DNA of 64,000 nucleotides. Origin: Vreelandella nigrificans. GTDB lineage: Bacteria; Pseudomonadota; Gammaproteobacteria; Pseudomonadales; Halomonadaceae. Both the position numbers and the translations under genes were made by a program. Where the stretch lies: assembly GCF_002374315.1 (NCBI RefSeq), contig NZ_NWUX01000009.1, forward strand, positions 62,001-126,000, in the 5' to 3' direction. This document shows, in pieces, positions 7,510-17,414 of the stretch (positions are counted from its first letter, which is position 1; every line of letters starts with the position of its first letter). The notes under the pieces are model-generated. The model had not been told where the DNA came from, searched no databases, and saw only the letters and a list, made by a program, of their open reading frames with translations.

Positions 7510-8673
7510 ATGACATCGCCACTCACACAGCTGCGTAAGTTTGTCGCTCCTGAAATTATTTTTGGCGACGGGGCACGCCACGCTGCAGGCAACTACGCCA
7601 CCACCTTTGGCGCAGAAAAGGTGCTCCTGGTATCCGACCCAGGCGTGCTGCTGGCAGGCTGGGTTGCCGATATTGAAGCTAAACTGCTGGAAGCCAACAT
7701 TGCTGTTGAACGCTTTACTGCCGTATCGCCCAACCCACGGGTCGATGAGATTATGGCCGGTGCCGAGATCTATCGAGAAACCGGCTGCAAGGCGATTGTG
7801 GCGATAGGCGGCGGCAGCCCCATGGACTGCGCCAAGGGGATTGGCATCGTCACCGCCCACGGCGGCCACATTCTCGACTTCGAGGGTGTGGATACCATTC
7901 GCGTGCCGATTCCTCCACTGATTTTTATTCCTTCAACGGCGGGCACCTCGGCGGATATTTCTCAGTTTGCGATTATTTCCGATCAGCAGCGCCGCATGAA
8001 GTTCTCAATCATCAGCAAGGCAGTGGTGCCGGATGTGTCGCTGATCGACCCTGAAGTCACCATGACCATGTCGCCCTACCTCACCGCCTGCACCGGGGTT
8101 GACGCGTTAGTGCATGCCATTGAAGCCTTCGTTTCAACCGGCAGTGGCCCACTCACTGATGCCCATGCTTTAGAAGCTATGCGTTTGATTAGCAGCCATC
8201 TCGAAGCGCTGGTCGCCAACCCCGCCGACGGCGAGCTGCGCGCCCAGGTAATGCTGGGCAGCATGCAAGCGGGGCTAGCATTTTCTAATGCCATCCTGGG
8301 AGCGGTACACGCTATGTCCCATAGCTTGGGCGGCTTTTTAGATTTACCCCATGGCCTGTGCAATGCGATGCTGTTAGAACACGTGGTCGCCTATAACTAC
8401 GAAGCCGCACCAGAGCGCTTTAAACGGGTCGCCGAGGCAGTCGGCATCGACTGCCGGGGGCTGTCACAGCAGCAGGTCAAACAGGCGCTGTTCCAGTACC
8501 TAGTCGATTTAAAGCACGCAGTTGGCCTAGGGGGGACGCTTGGCAAGATGGGTGTCTCACGCAGCGACGTGCCGTTTCTTACCAACCATGCGCTAGGCGA
8601 TCCCTGCATATTGACCAACCCTCGCCGCTCCAACTCACGAGACGTGGCAGTGGTGTACGAAGAGGCGCTATGA
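7510..8673 (+). CDS. ercA: iron-containing alcohol dehydrogenase, ErcA-like
   Basis: The protein has 387 residues, the usual length of group III Fe-dependent alcohol dehydrogenases. A longer open frame continues upstream through the 12-bp repeat, but the ATG at 7510 has AGGA seven bases before it, and family members start MTSPLTQLRKF as here. The NAD(P) motif GGGSPMD is present, and the metal site is seen in GVDALVHAIEAF and HAMSHSLGGFLDLPHG (one Asp, three His). In P. aeruginosa ErcA lies next to the kinase ErcS and is needed for full ethanol oxidation control; here the kinase overlaps it by 4 bases. Its real substrate is unsettled: it may serve signalling by removing an aldehyde rather than carbon flow. 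Confidence 0.88.
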   Translation: MTSPLTQLRKFVAPEIIFGDGARHAAGNYATTFGAEKVLLVSDPGVLLAGWVADIEAKLLEANIAVERFTAVSPNPRVDEIMAGAEIYRETGCKAIVAIGGGSPMDCAKGIGIVTAHGGHILDFEGVDTIRVPIPPLIFIPSTAGTSADISQFAIISDQQRRMKFSIISKAVVPDVSLIDPEVTMTMSPYLTACTGVDALVHAIEAFVSTGSGPLTDAHALEAMRLISSHLEALVANPADGELRAQVMLGSMQAGLAFSNAILGAVHAMSHSLGGFLDLPHGLCNAMLLEHVVAYNYEAAPERFKRVAEAVGIDCRGLSQQQVKQALFQYLVDLKHAVGLGGTLGKMGVSRSDVPFLTNHALGDPCILTNPRRSNSRDVAVVYEEAL

Positions 8674-10367
8674 AAAAAGCCAACGACCCGTCAGGTTTTT
8701 CGGTCAGCGACCTGCTCGGGCTCGGTCAGCAGTCAGCACGCAAAAGCTACTATCGTGAGCTTTCTGTGCGTTTAGAAGAGCTTGAGGTTGAGCGCAACCG
8801 CTATAAATGGCTATTTGAAAACGCGCTACACGGTATTTTTCAAGCATCGCTTTCCGGCACGCTGCGCGCTGCTAACCCCGCGCTCGCCGCCATGCTCGAC
8901 GACCCTAGCGTAGCGCATACGCTAGAGCGTTGTGCGCGCTTTGACGCGCTATTTGTCAGTAGCACAACTGGCCAGCAGCTACGCGACCTGCTGATCGTTC
9001 AAGGACACGTAACATGCCAAACCACCTTGCTACAGGGGGCTTCTGGTAACCAAGTGCCCGTCGCCATTACGCTGATCAAGAAGCCCGCCGAACTTGCCGG
9101 CGACGAAGACCTGATCGAGGGCTTTGTGGCAGATATTACCGAACGTGAGCGTGCCCGCCAGCATTTAGAAACACTCAATGCCCACTTGGAAGCACGGGTA
9201 GCTGACCGCACCCAGGAACTTGAACGGCTCAACGAAGCGCTTAGAAGCGCCCGCGATGCCGCTGAGTTTGCGAATCAGAGCAAAGACCGCTACTTAGCCG
9301 CCGCTAGCCACGACCTATTGCAACCGATGAACGCTGCACGGTTACTCGTGGCTTCGCTGCAGGAACGGCTGACCGACAGCGATAACTTAGCCTTGATTGA
9401 AAGCGTGCAAAATTCATTGGAAGGTGCCGAAGCGATTCTTTCCGACCTGCTGGATATCTCCCGTCTGGACCATGGTCAAGTGCAACCCCAACTGCGCCAC
9501 TTTAAACTCGACGATATCCTGTGCAATCTCGCCGATGAGTTTGCTCCAGTAGCGCAGCGCAAGGGGCTAACGCTGCGCTATGTACCTTCACATCAAGCGG
9601 TAACCAGCGACCCTTATCTACTCAGCCGTATTGTGCGCAACTTTCTTGCTAACGCCTGTCGCTATACTCAGCGCGGCGGCATCTGCCTAGGCGTTCGCCG
9701 TCATAGTGACGATAGGCTGGCCATTCAAGTGGTCGATAGTGGTATCGGTATTCCCGAAAGTGAATATCAGCTTATTTTCCGTGAGTTTCACCAGCTCAAC
9801 GCCACCCGCGCACGGGATCGCCAAGGTGTAGGTCTGGGGCTTGCCATTGTGGAACGGATTAGCCAGCGCCTCGAGCATCCGCTTGCTGTACGTTCAGCGC
9901 CGGGCCAGGGCTCCTGTTTTGCAGTTGAGGTGCCCCGAGCCAGCGGCATCTCCTTTAGCCAAATACCCTCCCCCAGCGCACCGCCTTCGGCTGGCGATGA
10001 GTTCGAAGGGCTTCGCGTACTGATACTGGATAACGAGCCGACTATTCTCGAAGGTATGGCACTACTGCTAAGCGAATGGCAAATCAGTTGCGATACCGCA
10101 CTGGACCTGGATGCTGCAAAAGCCTGCCAGGAGGCACCAGATATGCTGTTAGTAGACCTGCACTTAGACGACAACGTCACTGGCCTGGAGGCCATTCGAC
10201 AGCTGCGCCAGCACTGGCATGACCCACACTTACCAGCCGCTATTCTCAGCGCCGACCGCTCCGACCACTGGCAACGCCGACTTCGCCATGCGGGCGTGCC
10301 GCAGCTAAACAAGCCGGTACGCCCTGGAAAACTACGCGCACTGCTGCGTAGTCTGCTCAATGGCTAG
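8670..10367 (+). CDS. ercS: cytosolic PAS hybrid histidine kinase, ErcS-like
   Basis: The protein has 565 residues with no membrane segment or signal peptide. Order: PAS-like sensor (about 40-160), a coiled coil (165-205), a HisKA domain with phospho-His214 in ASHDLLQPMNAAR, an ATPase domain with NFLANACRYT, VDSGIGIP and GVGLGLAIV, then a C-terminal receiver with acceptor Asp496 (LLVDLHLDD). The SHDLLQP H-box is typical of the NahK/ErcS/ErcS' kinases. ErcS is part of the kinase network that controls ethanol oxidation genes through ErbR in P. aeruginosa, and it is adjacent to ercA there too. It overlaps ercA by 4 bases and the following M16 gene by 8. The likely partner is the response regulator at 12548-13219. 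The signal is unknown. Confidence 0.83.
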   Translation: MKKANDPSGFSVSDLLGLGQQSARKSYYRELSVRLEELEVERNRYKWLFENALHGIFQASLSGTLRAANPALAAMLDDPSVAHTLERCARFDALFVSSTTGQQLRDLLIVQGHVTCQTTLLQGASGNQVPVAITLIKKPAELAGDEDLIEGFVADITERERARQHLETLNAHLEARVADRTQELERLNEALRSARDAAEFANQSKDRYLAAASHDLLQPMNAARLLVASLQERLTDSDNLALIESVQNSLEGAEAILSDLLDISRLDHGQVQPQLRHFKLDDILCNLADEFAPVAQRKGLTLRYVPSHQAVTSDPYLLSRIVRNFLANACRYTQRGGICLGVRRHSDDRLAIQVVDSGIGIPESEYQLIFREFHQLNATRARDRQGVGLGLAIVERISQRLEHPLAVRSAPGQGSCFAVEVPRASGISFSQIPSPSAPPSAGDEFEGLRVLILDNEPTILEGMALLLSEWQISCDTALDLDAAKACQEAPDMLLVDLHLDDNVTGLEAIRQLRQHWHDPHLPAAILSADRSDHWQRRLRHAGVPQLNKPVRPGKLRALLRSLLNG

Positions 10368-12558
10368 GCTGAGCTTTCCCCAGGCTTATACCTCACTGCC
10401 TAACGGAGCGCAGGGAGTACTGGCCCACGCGCCACACTTAGCCCGCGCTCACGTCAGTATCGCTATTTCGGCAGGCTATCTGGATGAGCCACACGCCCTA
10501 CCAGGGTTGGCCCACTTGCTGGAGCACGTGCTCTCCACTGCCCCGCTGGCTGCATCACCTAATACCAGTCTGCTAGCTTGGTTTACCCAGCACCAGGGCA
10601 GACTGAACGCCCGCACGGATGACTACGTCACCGATGTGCACTTTTCGATACCGGTCAGCAAGCTAGCAGCGGCAGCGATAACGGTTGCCGCCCAGCTGGC
10701 CAACCCACGTATGCCCCTACCGACTATTCACGCCGAGGTCGCGGCCATTGATGCCGAGTGGCAAGCTCGCCAACATAGCCGCCAGATGCAGCGCCTGGAT
10801 GCTCTCGCGGCATTGGCTAACCCACAGCACATCGGTGCAGGCTGCCGTCACGGCAACGCACAAACGCTGGGCCAGGACGCAGAGGCACTATTAAAGATGC
10901 TGACCAGATTTCACCGCGACCATTACCACGGCGGCCGCGTTAGCATCGCGATGATCAGCTCCTGGCCCATGGAAGAGATGGGCAGCCTTGCCGAACACAT
11001 GGCAGCGTTGTTTACCCCACCGCCACCTCAAGCACCAACGCTAGCCATAACGCCCCGCTGGGGCCGCTTACCCAACGCAAAGGTGAGAGAGTCTAACGAG
11101 AGAGGGGCTAACAATAACGTTGAGTATTTCTGGCCACTGCCGTCGGTCACTTCATATCATCAGTTTAGCGCCCTTATCAACTTAGCTGATTCGCTAAACC
11201 AGGGCCACTTAGCTGAGCAGCTGCCTGATTCGGTTACTCACTACCACGCCACTACCGCCCCTGCTGGGGCAACGGATAGCTTTAGCCTGCAGCTTAGCGG
11301 TGCTTTACAACCAGACGCAGTGCTGGCACCGCTGACCGACCAGCTCAACCAATGCATCAGTGGTCTAGGCTTTGACATACTTCGCGAACGTGGCAACGCT
11401 TGGCAACCACCTACCGATACCGTACAGCTAGCCCCTGCTTGGTTTGCACACGCCCGCCACCAAGCAGTTGCTCGCCGCTACGCCACGCTACCTGCTAACC
11501 ACCAGCCATTAGCGGGTTCTATGTTCACCATTGGCAATGCTCGCTGGCTAATAGGAGATGCGCCAACGGCCCCTGCTGCTGCCACTTTTGACATAAAGCC
11601 AACACCTCCCCCCACAGTGCAGTGTTGGTATGGCCAGTACGATGTTCAGGCTGATTTCAATACGCTTACCGATGATGCCTGGGCGGCCTGCTTTATACCT
11701 GGAGCAGTGATCGTACCCAGCCCACTAATCGCTCAGTGGCTAGCCCGTCAGGGTATGGTCTTCAAGCAGGAGAACTCGCCTCGCGGCAGTTGGGTGATGG
11801 TCGTCGGCAGCAGGGCGAACCATGCCATGCTGGCGCTGTTGGAAGCAGCGACATTAGCGCTACCCGCAGCCCAAGAAGGGCTGCTAGCTCAACAATTGAT
11901 ACAGCGCCTAATGTCACTGCCTGCCACGCCAGCGGTATGGGTCTCCCATCAGGCGGAGTCAGGCACAATCACTCAGGCAGTTGCCGACCTCGTTAGTCGC
12001 TTACCAACCTATGCTGGCAACATATCTGGAGGCACTCCATCAGCCGCCGGTTCCCACCCAGCGAGTACCGCAGTAATGCGCACGCTGCGTTTACCAGGCA
12101 CGCCTGTTCAACGCTGGCTATTAGCGGTCGCGGAAACGCATCACAGCGCACTATTTTTTCAACAGGCACGCGACAAACATCGCTTGGGCTATGTGGCAGC
12201 GGTTCGTAGGGGCGATGGTGCGCCCTGCTCGCTGGGCTATGTGGTGCAAACCCAAACCAACGAAGACGTAGGCTCTATTGAGGAAACGCTTAAGGCGATT
12301 ACCGGTGCCCTATGGCAAGGGACGAATAGCACTCAGTGGAAACAACCAGCCACTCCAACAGCGCCTGAAACGCCGTTGGCCGCGCTGATCATCCAGTGGC
12401 AAAGCCTACTTTCCGGTGCCGTTCAGCCGTTACATCGGCTAGCGTGGGAAAACCTTACCCCGGAAGCATTTACCGAGTTACTAACTCAGCTAAACACCTT
12501 CGGACGCTGGCAAACCCACCGACTGGATAGCACTGGCCACTATCTCGTCAGCGATTGA
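10360..12558 (+). CDS. pqqF: M16-family metallopeptidase, PqqF-like
   Basis: The protein has 732 residues, slightly shorter than typical PqqF. The inverted zinc motif HLLEH is near residue 50 ([13 protein letters not shown]), with the downstream acidic residues in [10 protein letters not shown] that complete the zinc site of insulinase/pitrilysin peptidases. PqqF cleaves the PqqA peptide after the PqqE crosslink during PQQ synthesis. The C-terminal half is poorly conserved, with Ala/Thr/Pro-rich linkers. No pqqA-E genes are in this window, so they must lie elsewhere if the pathway is complete. The gene overlaps the kinase gene upstream and runs 11 bases into the convergent regulator gene. Confidence 0.8.
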   Translation: MARLSFPQAYTSLPNGAQGVLAHAPHLARAHVSIAISAGYLDEPHALPGLAHLLEHVLSTAPLAASPNTSLLAWFTQHQGRLNARTDDYVTDVHFSIPVSKLAAAAITVAAQLANPRMPLPTIHAEVAAIDAEWQARQHSRQMQRLDALAALANPQHIGAGCRHGNAQTLGQDAEALLKMLTRFHRDHYHGGRVSIAMISSWPMEEMGSLAEHMAALFTPPPPQAPTLAITPRWGRLPNAKVRESNERGANNNVEYFWPLPSVTSYHQFSALINLADSLNQGHLAEQLPDSVTHYHATTAPAGATDSFSLQLSGALQPDAVLAPLTDQLNQCISGLGFDILRERGNAWQPPTDTVQLAPAWFAHARHQAVARRYATLPANHQPLAGSMFTIGNARWLIGDAPTAPAAATFDIKPTPPPTVQCWYGQYDVQADFNTLTDDAWAACFIPGAVIVPSPLIAQWLARQGMVFKQENSPRGSWVMVVGSRANHAMLALLEAATLALPAAQEGLLAQQLIQRLMSLPATPAVWVSHQAESGTITQAVADLVSRLPTYAGNISGGTPSAAGSHPASTAVMRTLRLPGTPVQRWLLAVAETHHSALFFQQARDKHRLGYVAAVRRGDGAPCSLGYVVQTQTNEDVGSIEETLKAITGALWQGTNSTQWKQPATPTAPETPLAALIIQWQSLLSGAVQPLHRLAWENLTPEAFTELLTQLNTFGRWQTHRLDSTGHYLVSD

Positions 12559-13219
12559 GGAACTGTGAAAAATCGATATCGTTAGCCGATAAAACTGCCT
12601 GTACGCGGCTGGTAACCCCCAGTTTGCGCAAAATAGCCGACACATGGGCCTTCACCGTGGTTTCGGCAATATTCAGGTGATAAGCAATCATCTTATTGGA
12701 TTCGCCACGGGTCATGTGCTCTAGCACTTGCAGCTGTTTACGGGTGAGCAGTCGTAGCTGCTCTGCAGTAAAGCCCTGCTCCTGGTGACGGCGCTTGTGA
12801 ATGCTATCTGGGGCACGCATGGCCTCGGCAGGCAGAAAGATATTCCCCTCCAGCACCTGGGCAATGGCGAGGCACATCTGATCACGAGGCAATGACTTGG
12901 TAATAAACCCCGCCGCACCACAGGAGACCGCCTGAAGGATAATCTGCTTATCCTCTTCAGCCGAGACAATCACCACTGGAATAGTGGGTTGCTCGTTGCG
13001 CAGCTGCAAAAGTCCCGTTAAGCCGTTCATTCCCGGCATATTTAAATCTAGCAATATCAAATCAATATCAGAGTCTTGCTGAGCATGGGCGAGGGCCGCA
13101 TCGAAGTTTTCCACTTCGATAACGTCAGCATCTGCATAAGCCTCACGGACCACACGTGCCATAGCCTCGCGCACCAGGGGATGGTCGTCGGCAATCAGGA
13201 ATTTGTAAGTCGCTGTCAT
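12548..13219 (-). CDS. LuxR/NarL-type response regulator, ErbR/AgmR-like
   Basis: The protein has 223 residues. A receiver domain (1-125) carries the acidic pair Asp11-Asp12 (the first in IADDHPLV), acceptor Asp58 in [11 protein letters not shown] and Lys in FITKSLP. A LuxR-type helix-turn-helix occupies about 155-215 ([35 protein letters not shown]). This matches the AgmR/ErbR class that switches on PQQ synthesis and quinoprotein dehydrogenases in pseudomonads. Being at the end of a run of pqqH-ercA-ercS-pqqF supports control of this locus, possibly with the adjacent kinase. It is transcribed toward pqqF and the two stop codons overlap by 11 bases, so antisense interference is possible. Confidence 0.85.
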   Translation of the reverse strand: MTATYKFLIADDHPLVREAMARVVREAYADADVIEVENFDAALAHAQQDSDIDLILLDLNMPGMNGLTGLLQLRNEQPTIPVVIVSAEEDKQIILQAVSCGAAGFITKSLPRDQMCLAIAQVLEGNIFLPAEAMRAPDSIHKRRHQEQGFTAEQLRLLTRKQLQVLEHMTRGESNKMIAYHLNIAETTVKAHVSAILRKLGVTSRVQAVLSANDIDFSQFLNR

Positions 13220-13320
13220 TATTATGGTTGCCTATGGTTAAGCTAAATCCCGCTTACGGTATCCTGTTTAACACTTTACTGATTCGCCCGCTTTTATTGA
13301 AGTAACTTCCACGCCTTTAT

Positions 13321-13464
13321 CATGCACTAACGCTGGCCTGTGGTGGCTTCTACTGGCTGGCGGACACTACTATGCAGCGCCAGGCCATACTGGAACAGGA
13401 CCGCAGGGCGGTTCGGTTCCAGCTTGTGTCCCGCACAATTGGCGGAGGTTTACGCAGAATTTTG
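13321..13464 (+). pseudogene. possible sensor-kinase N-terminal remnant
   Basis: The gap after the response regulator contains an open stretch without a start or ribosome site. It reads TLACGGFYWLADTTMQRQAILEQ and then a charged segment: a membrane helix followed by the kind of juxtamembrane stretch found at the start of DctB-like sensor kinases. Nothing follows it; the next gene is on the other strand. It is probably a decayed gene, but the match is short and from memory. Confidence 0.25.
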
Positions 13465-14115
13465 CTACATGCACTCTCGGCTCTGATCACTCTCATCAAC
13501 AGTTTTGTTTAAAAATAATCTTCCGAGCTGGTAAATATCATGCATATACATATCAAGCCTTGAAATAACATAAGTTAATAAGATCAGTGCATAAATGGAT
13601 AGCATGACTATTAACGGATCATTCAGCCAGACCAACAGGGGCATCGACACTTCATAATGAACGGTATAGATACTCATAGCACCTAGCAATTGGATCAAGA
13701 AGCAGTTCACAATCACCAGGGTAATTAACATCCCGCGAACATCCACGCTAGGTAGTCTGGTCCTCCAGAAAGGAAGATGACGAACTTTCACATTACCGTT
13801 ATAACTTAGTCTTGCTTTCCTTCGTAACAAGGGGATCGCATAAGTACTCTCCTCTTTTTCAGTAAATGCCTTTAATGCTACTTTCCGGTCAAACTGAGGA
13901 CCGAAAATATTATCAATCATTTGGCCAAAATCTGAATACACACTTGGTTGCGTGGTAACTTTTGCCTTTTCAGAGAGCTCTTTTAAATAGTTTTTATCAG
14001 TATCTGACAACCTCTTTTGATTACCAGCATTTATACTGTAGTGCGTTTCATATACTTGGTATAAAGCGGTCGTCACACCCACAAATATCATGAAAAAAAT
14101 AGCGAACATCAGCAT
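13465..14115 (-). CDS. membrane protein of unknown function, AT-rich
   Basis: The protein has 216 residues and no recognised family. The start ATG at 14115 is 11 bases after AGGAGG; a second ATG at 14109 is too far. Hydrophobic segments are at residues 1-18, about 125-147 and 158-182. Between them is a polar, Lys-rich region of about 100 residues. Codon use is clearly more AT-rich than the neighbours, and the gene lies beside remnants of a kinase and a transposase, so recent acquisition is likely. No partner gene is evident. Confidence 0.7.
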   Translation of the reverse strand: MLMFAIFFMIFVGVTTALYQVYETHYSINAGNQKRLSDTDKNYLKELSEKAKVTTQPSVYSDFGQMIDNIFGPQFDRKVALKAFTEKEESTYAIPLLRRKARLSYNGNVKVRHLPFWRTRLPSVDVRGMLITLVIVNCFLIQLLGAMSIYTVHYEVSMPLLVWLNDPLIVMLSIYALILLTYVISRLDMYMHDIYQLGRLFLNKTVDESDQSRECM

Positions 14116-14145
14116 ATTACCGAATACCTCCTGAACACAAATTCA

Positions 14146-14168
14146 GCCAGCTGGTAAAACCAGCTGGC
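14146..14168. terminator. strong hairpin between two unknown genes
   Basis: A perfect 10-bp inverted repeat (GCCAGCTGGT/ACCAGCTGGC) with a 3-base loop lies 32 bases upstream of the membrane protein gene and downstream of the 14347-14850 gene. No long T run follows on either strand (TGAATTTG on minus), so it is at best a weak terminator or a transcript-end hairpin. Confidence 0.5.
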
Positions 14169-14346
14169 AATTTGACGGCAATCTCTACACACCGACCATA
14201 CCGACACGCACACCATGCCCACACCCCTATCACATGTACAGGATCAGAACGCCTTTATAAAAGCGGATCAGATCCAGTGATCGCAGGCCTTCGATAAGAT
14301 TCATGGCGTCAGGAGGTTACGCACCTGGGCTTCACCACTTTCACCA

Positions 14347-14850
14347 CTACTCTTCACGTGCCAGAGCTACATCAAAAGAGACGTCAATATCCATCGTATC
14401 ACTGTGGTCATGCCCCTCTGACATAGAAGTCACATGGGTAAGCGAAGCCGTAATGTGCCCTTTTGCTCGGCCAGTATCGCCGTCAATATCGAGCAATTCT
14501 AACTCGATTGGCACCTCATCCTCGGTTCCATAGTGGGGCAGGATTGAGCTTTCTGGGAAATAAGTCACCACGGCACTGTTGGCTTCACCGTCCATCACCA
14601 TAAAGCTAATGCTCAACGTGCCCTGAGTTGCGAATTCCTGTTCTCGATGGCCTTGGATGGTGACATCCGTCATGCCTGGCATCAGTTCACTAAAATTAGC
14701 GGTTGAACCATCTGCATGAGTAATAACATGCCACTGCTTAGGCTCTCCACCCAGTGTTCCACTGATCTCATCAGCCAGCACATGCCCAGCCGCCAACATC
14801 AAACCGCCCATTAGTAGTGCACAACTCATAAGCCGTTGTTGATTTATCAT
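14347..14850 (-). CDS. exported protein of unknown function
   Basis: The protein has 167 residues. A signal peptide (LMSCALLMGGLMLAAGHVLA-DE) is followed by an acidic, mainly beta-type domain without cysteines. Near the C-terminus is a His/Asp-rich stretch (SEGHDHSDTMDIDV) that could bind a metal, but no family is recognised. It lies in line with the next exported protein (14910-15557), 59 bases apart, so the two may be cotranscribed in the order 15557 to 14347. Confidence 0.75.
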   Translation of the reverse strand: MINQQRLMSCALLMGGLMLAAGHVLADEISGTLGGEPKQWHVITHADGSTANFSELMPGMTDVTIQGHREQEFATQGTLSISFMVMDGEANSAVVTYFPESSILPHYGTEDEVPIELELLDIDGDTGRAKGHITASLTHVTSMSEGHDHSDTMDIDVSFDVALAREE

Positions 14851-14909
14851 TGCACTGCTCCTCTTTGATAGTCTGTTTAGTCAGTGGTTAGATACTCTGA
14901 CCAGCGTCC

Positions 14910-15557
14910 CTAGCGAGCGCTTTGCTCACGCACAGCAGCAAGATCCCAGTCACGCATCAGATCAATCGCAACATCCTGTGAATCGAGGTTTTCACCACTC
15001 ACCTGCAACATGATGCGCCCATCGAGCATTAGTGTAACCTCTGCGCGGGAGCGTTCAGGTTCCCATTTCACTACGGCGGCTTCACGCCCCAGGCGAATAC
15101 GCTCCATATCGGGTTGAGCGGCAATCATTGCAGGATTGTTGAACAGCGCCCCCATGCTTTGTATCAGAGGACTATCAAGCATCATGCTGGCCGTTAACTG
15201 ACCATTGCCGTCATTCTGCTGATAAATACGTTCAAGTGAAGTACCGCCAGCGCCAAACATGGCCGCTGCTCCACTACCTGCACTACTTGACGTTGCTTCC
15301 TGTGCCGTCCAACCATCCGGGGCATCCGGGAAAGTTTGCGCAATCTGCCCAGACATCAATTTGCGCATATCTTCAATGGCAAACTCCAGCTCGGTAATCG
15401 CTGCGCCATACTCTTGTTCGTTATACAACTCAAGACCCAGTTCGATCTGTTCAACAATGTCATCCGCCAGGACACTTTGTGCGGCTGGAAACATTAGGAC
15501 GCTAGCCAATGCAACAGCCTTGAGACGGTGAGTTAATAAGGTAGTATTAGTTTTCAT
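14910..15557 (-). CDS. exported protein of unknown function with TPR-like start
   Basis: The protein has 215 residues. The ATG at 15557 follows a GAGGGAAGGG ribosome site; the open frame up to 15605 has no better start. The signal peptide ends at VLA-DD. The mature start (EQIELGLELYNEQEYGAAITELEFAIEDMRKL) looks like a single TPR helix pair. Next come a Ser/Gly/Ala-rich linker and a beta-rich domain ending in a stretch rich in charged residues. No family or function is recognised. Confidence 0.75.
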   Translation of the reverse strand: MKTNTTLLTHRLKAVALASVLMFPAAQSVLADDIVEQIELGLELYNEQEYGAAITELEFAIEDMRKLMSGQIAQTFPDAPDGWTAQEATSSSAGSGAAAMFGAGGTSLERIYQQNDGNGQLTASMMLDSPLIQSMGALFNNPAMIAAQPDMERIRLGREAAVVKWEPERSRAEVTLMLDGRIMLQVSGENLDSQDVAIDLMRDWDLAAVREQSAR

Positions 15558-15871
15558 GGCCCTTCCCTCTTTAGTTGGTTTTGTTGGGTATTTCGAGCAC
15601 ACCAAGCCATTTTGCTACTTTTATCTGACGCCTCTTTCCTCTGCCTACCTCACATCATTTGCTTGTGTTACTTTCTCAATCTTCTCCATAGCCACTTTTA
15701 ACATTAGCTGGTGAATTTTGTTTCGACATTTCCTTTAGCTCCAACGCCTTCTCTCCTGGTAGTGAAAATATTGATGAAATATTGGATACAGTGCACGAGC
15801 AATCACATGAAAACATGCTCAGCAGCAACGTCCCTTGGTAGGCAGACGCCCTGCTGTTGTCGGTGTGCTAC
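15558..15871. other. gene-free stretch
   Basis: No gene with a credible start is seen in these 314 bases. They hold the promoter region of the exported-protein gene. An open stretch without a start codon (about 15694-15839, ending in ENMLSSNVPW) may be older debris of the insertion element whose tail follows. Confidence 0.5.
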
Positions 15872-16030
15872 TGGAAGTGGACCGCGCGTGCAACGGCACA
15901 TGATCGCGGCATCAATGCCGCGATCAGGCAGGGGATTATCCAATTACAGGCCGAAGGACTATCGGTTCCTGCCAATGGAGGCTTGCCCACCTGGGAAGGA
16001 AGCAGTCACATAAAAAGCGTCGGCAGCTAA
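15872..16030 (+). pseudogene. C-terminal remnant of an IS200/IS605-type OrfB transposase
   Basis: The last 52 residues of the frame read WKWTARATAHDRGINAAIRQ and then GIIQLQAEGLSVPANGG. This matches the C-terminal OrfB pattern W.C..C...HDRD.NAA.NI..EG.......S..A.GG, with the zinc-ribbon cysteines changed (C to R/T). No start, no upstream transposase body and no TnpA are present. It is a decayed copy. It marks the boundary between the PQQ/accessory part and metY. Confidence 0.65.
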
Positions 16031-16049
16031 CTGCTAAGTCAGAGGTGCT

Positions 16050-17324
16050 CTACCCTTGAGAAGCCGCTAGAGCTTGATCAATATCCGCCAGCAGGTCGTC
16101 GATATGTTCAATACCGATCGACAAGCGCACCATATCCGGAGTGACGCCAGCGGCCTTTAATTCTTGCTCATTTAACTGGCGGTGCGTAGTGGAGGCCGGA
16201 ATAGAAGAACAGCTCTTGGCATCACCAATATTCACTAAGCGCAGAATGAGTGATAGAGCATCGTAGAAGCGCTCACCTGCGGCCTGCCCACCTTCAATAC
16301 CAAAGCTAAGAATCCCCGAGGCATGGCCATTCATGTAATGCTGGGCCAACGCATGATCGGGGTGATTTTCCAAGCCTGCGTAGTGCACCCACTTCACTAA
16401 CGGATGACTTTCCAGGTGCTTGGCAACGGCTAACGCATTGGCACAAATGCGTTCAATGCGCAGCGACAGCGTTTCTAGCCCCTGCAGCAGGTTCCAGGCG
16501 GCCTGGGCAGAGAGCGCCGCGCCCATATTGCGTAGCGGCACTACGCGAGCCCGGGCAATAAACGCCGCTTCTCCCACATCACGGGTATAGCTAACCCCAT
16601 GATAGGAGATATCCGGCTCGTTAAGCAGCGCGAAACGTTTCGCATTTGCCGCCCAGGGGAATTTACCTGAGTCAACAATCACACCGCCAACCGTGGTGCC
16701 GTGGCCGCCAATATATTTGGTCGCAGAGTGAACGACAATATCTGCTCCATGTTCAATTGGCCGACACAAAAACGGTGTTGCAGTCGTATTATCAACAATC
16801 ACCGGCACCCCATGGCGATGCGCTGCTTCAGCCAGTTTTTGCAGGTCTACCACACCACCAGATGGATTACCGATGCTCTCGCAGAAAACCGCTTTAGTGT
16901 GCTCATCAATCAGCGCTTCAATGCCACCGATATCGTCCTTGTCAGCAAACCGCACCTCAATGCCTTGGCGTGGCAAGGTGTGGGCAAACAGGTTGTAAGT
17001 ACCACCATACAACTCGCTAATCGAGACGATATTATCTCCTGCTTCAGCGATGGTCTGGATGGCATAGGTAATCGCCGCCATGCCAGAGGCCACCGCCAAA
17101 CCAGCAATTCCCCCTTCCAGCGCAGCCACTCTCTGCTCCAACACAGCGCAGGTTGGATTCATAATGCGCGAGTAAATATTGCCTTCCACTTTCAGATCAA
17201 AGAGATCCGCTGCGTGCTGGGCGTTATCAAATGAAAACGACGTTGTTTGATGAATCGGCACGGCAACAGCATTTTGTGAGTCAGGCGAATAGCCATGATG
17301 GAGGGCAATAGTTTCAGGCTTCAT
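16050..17324 (-). CDS. metY: O-acetylhomoserine sulfhydrylase
   Basis: The protein has 424 residues, full length for MetY. This cytosolic PLP enzyme makes homocysteine from O-acetylhomoserine and sulfide. Family marks are the opening ETIALHHGYSPDSQNAVAVPIHQTTSFSF, PLP contacts in SGMAAITYA and IVDNTTATPFL, the PLP-lysine motif HSATKYIGGHG, and the C-terminal RLSIGIEHIDDLLADIDQAL. It is separate from the sox operon but could help remethylation, because betaine catabolism competes for methyl groups. No regulator site was recognised upstream. Confidence 0.92.
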   Translation of the reverse strand: MKPETIALHHGYSPDSQNAVAVPIHQTTSFSFDNAQHAADLFDLKVEGNIYSRIMNPTCAVLEQRVAALEGGIAGLAVASGMAAITYAIQTIAEAGDNIVSISELYGGTYNLFAHTLPRQGIEVRFADKDDIGGIEALIDEHTKAVFCESIGNPSGGVVDLQKLAEAAHRHGVPVIVDNTTATPFLCRPIEHGADIVVHSATKYIGGHGTTVGGVIVDSGKFPWAANAKRFALLNEPDISYHGVSYTRDVGEAAFIARARVVPLRNMGAALSAQAAWNLLQGLETLSLRIERICANALAVAKHLESHPLVKWVHYAGLENHPDHALAQHYMNGHASGILSFGIEGGQAAGERFYDALSLILRLVNIGDAKSCSSIPASTTHRQLNEQELKAAGVTPDMVRLSIGIEHIDDLLADIDQALAASQG

Positions 17325-17414
17325 GAGAGCGGCTCGCTAGTTTTTTATTAAAGGACAGCATTAATCCTAAACAAGCGTCACACTGAAGGCCAGCAATCGT
17401 TCATCAATCCCTTA

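Noticed and set aside
15711-16013. A 100-codon plus-strand frame
   Set aside because: It is a different frame over the transposase remnant; the OrfB-like reading is in another frame.
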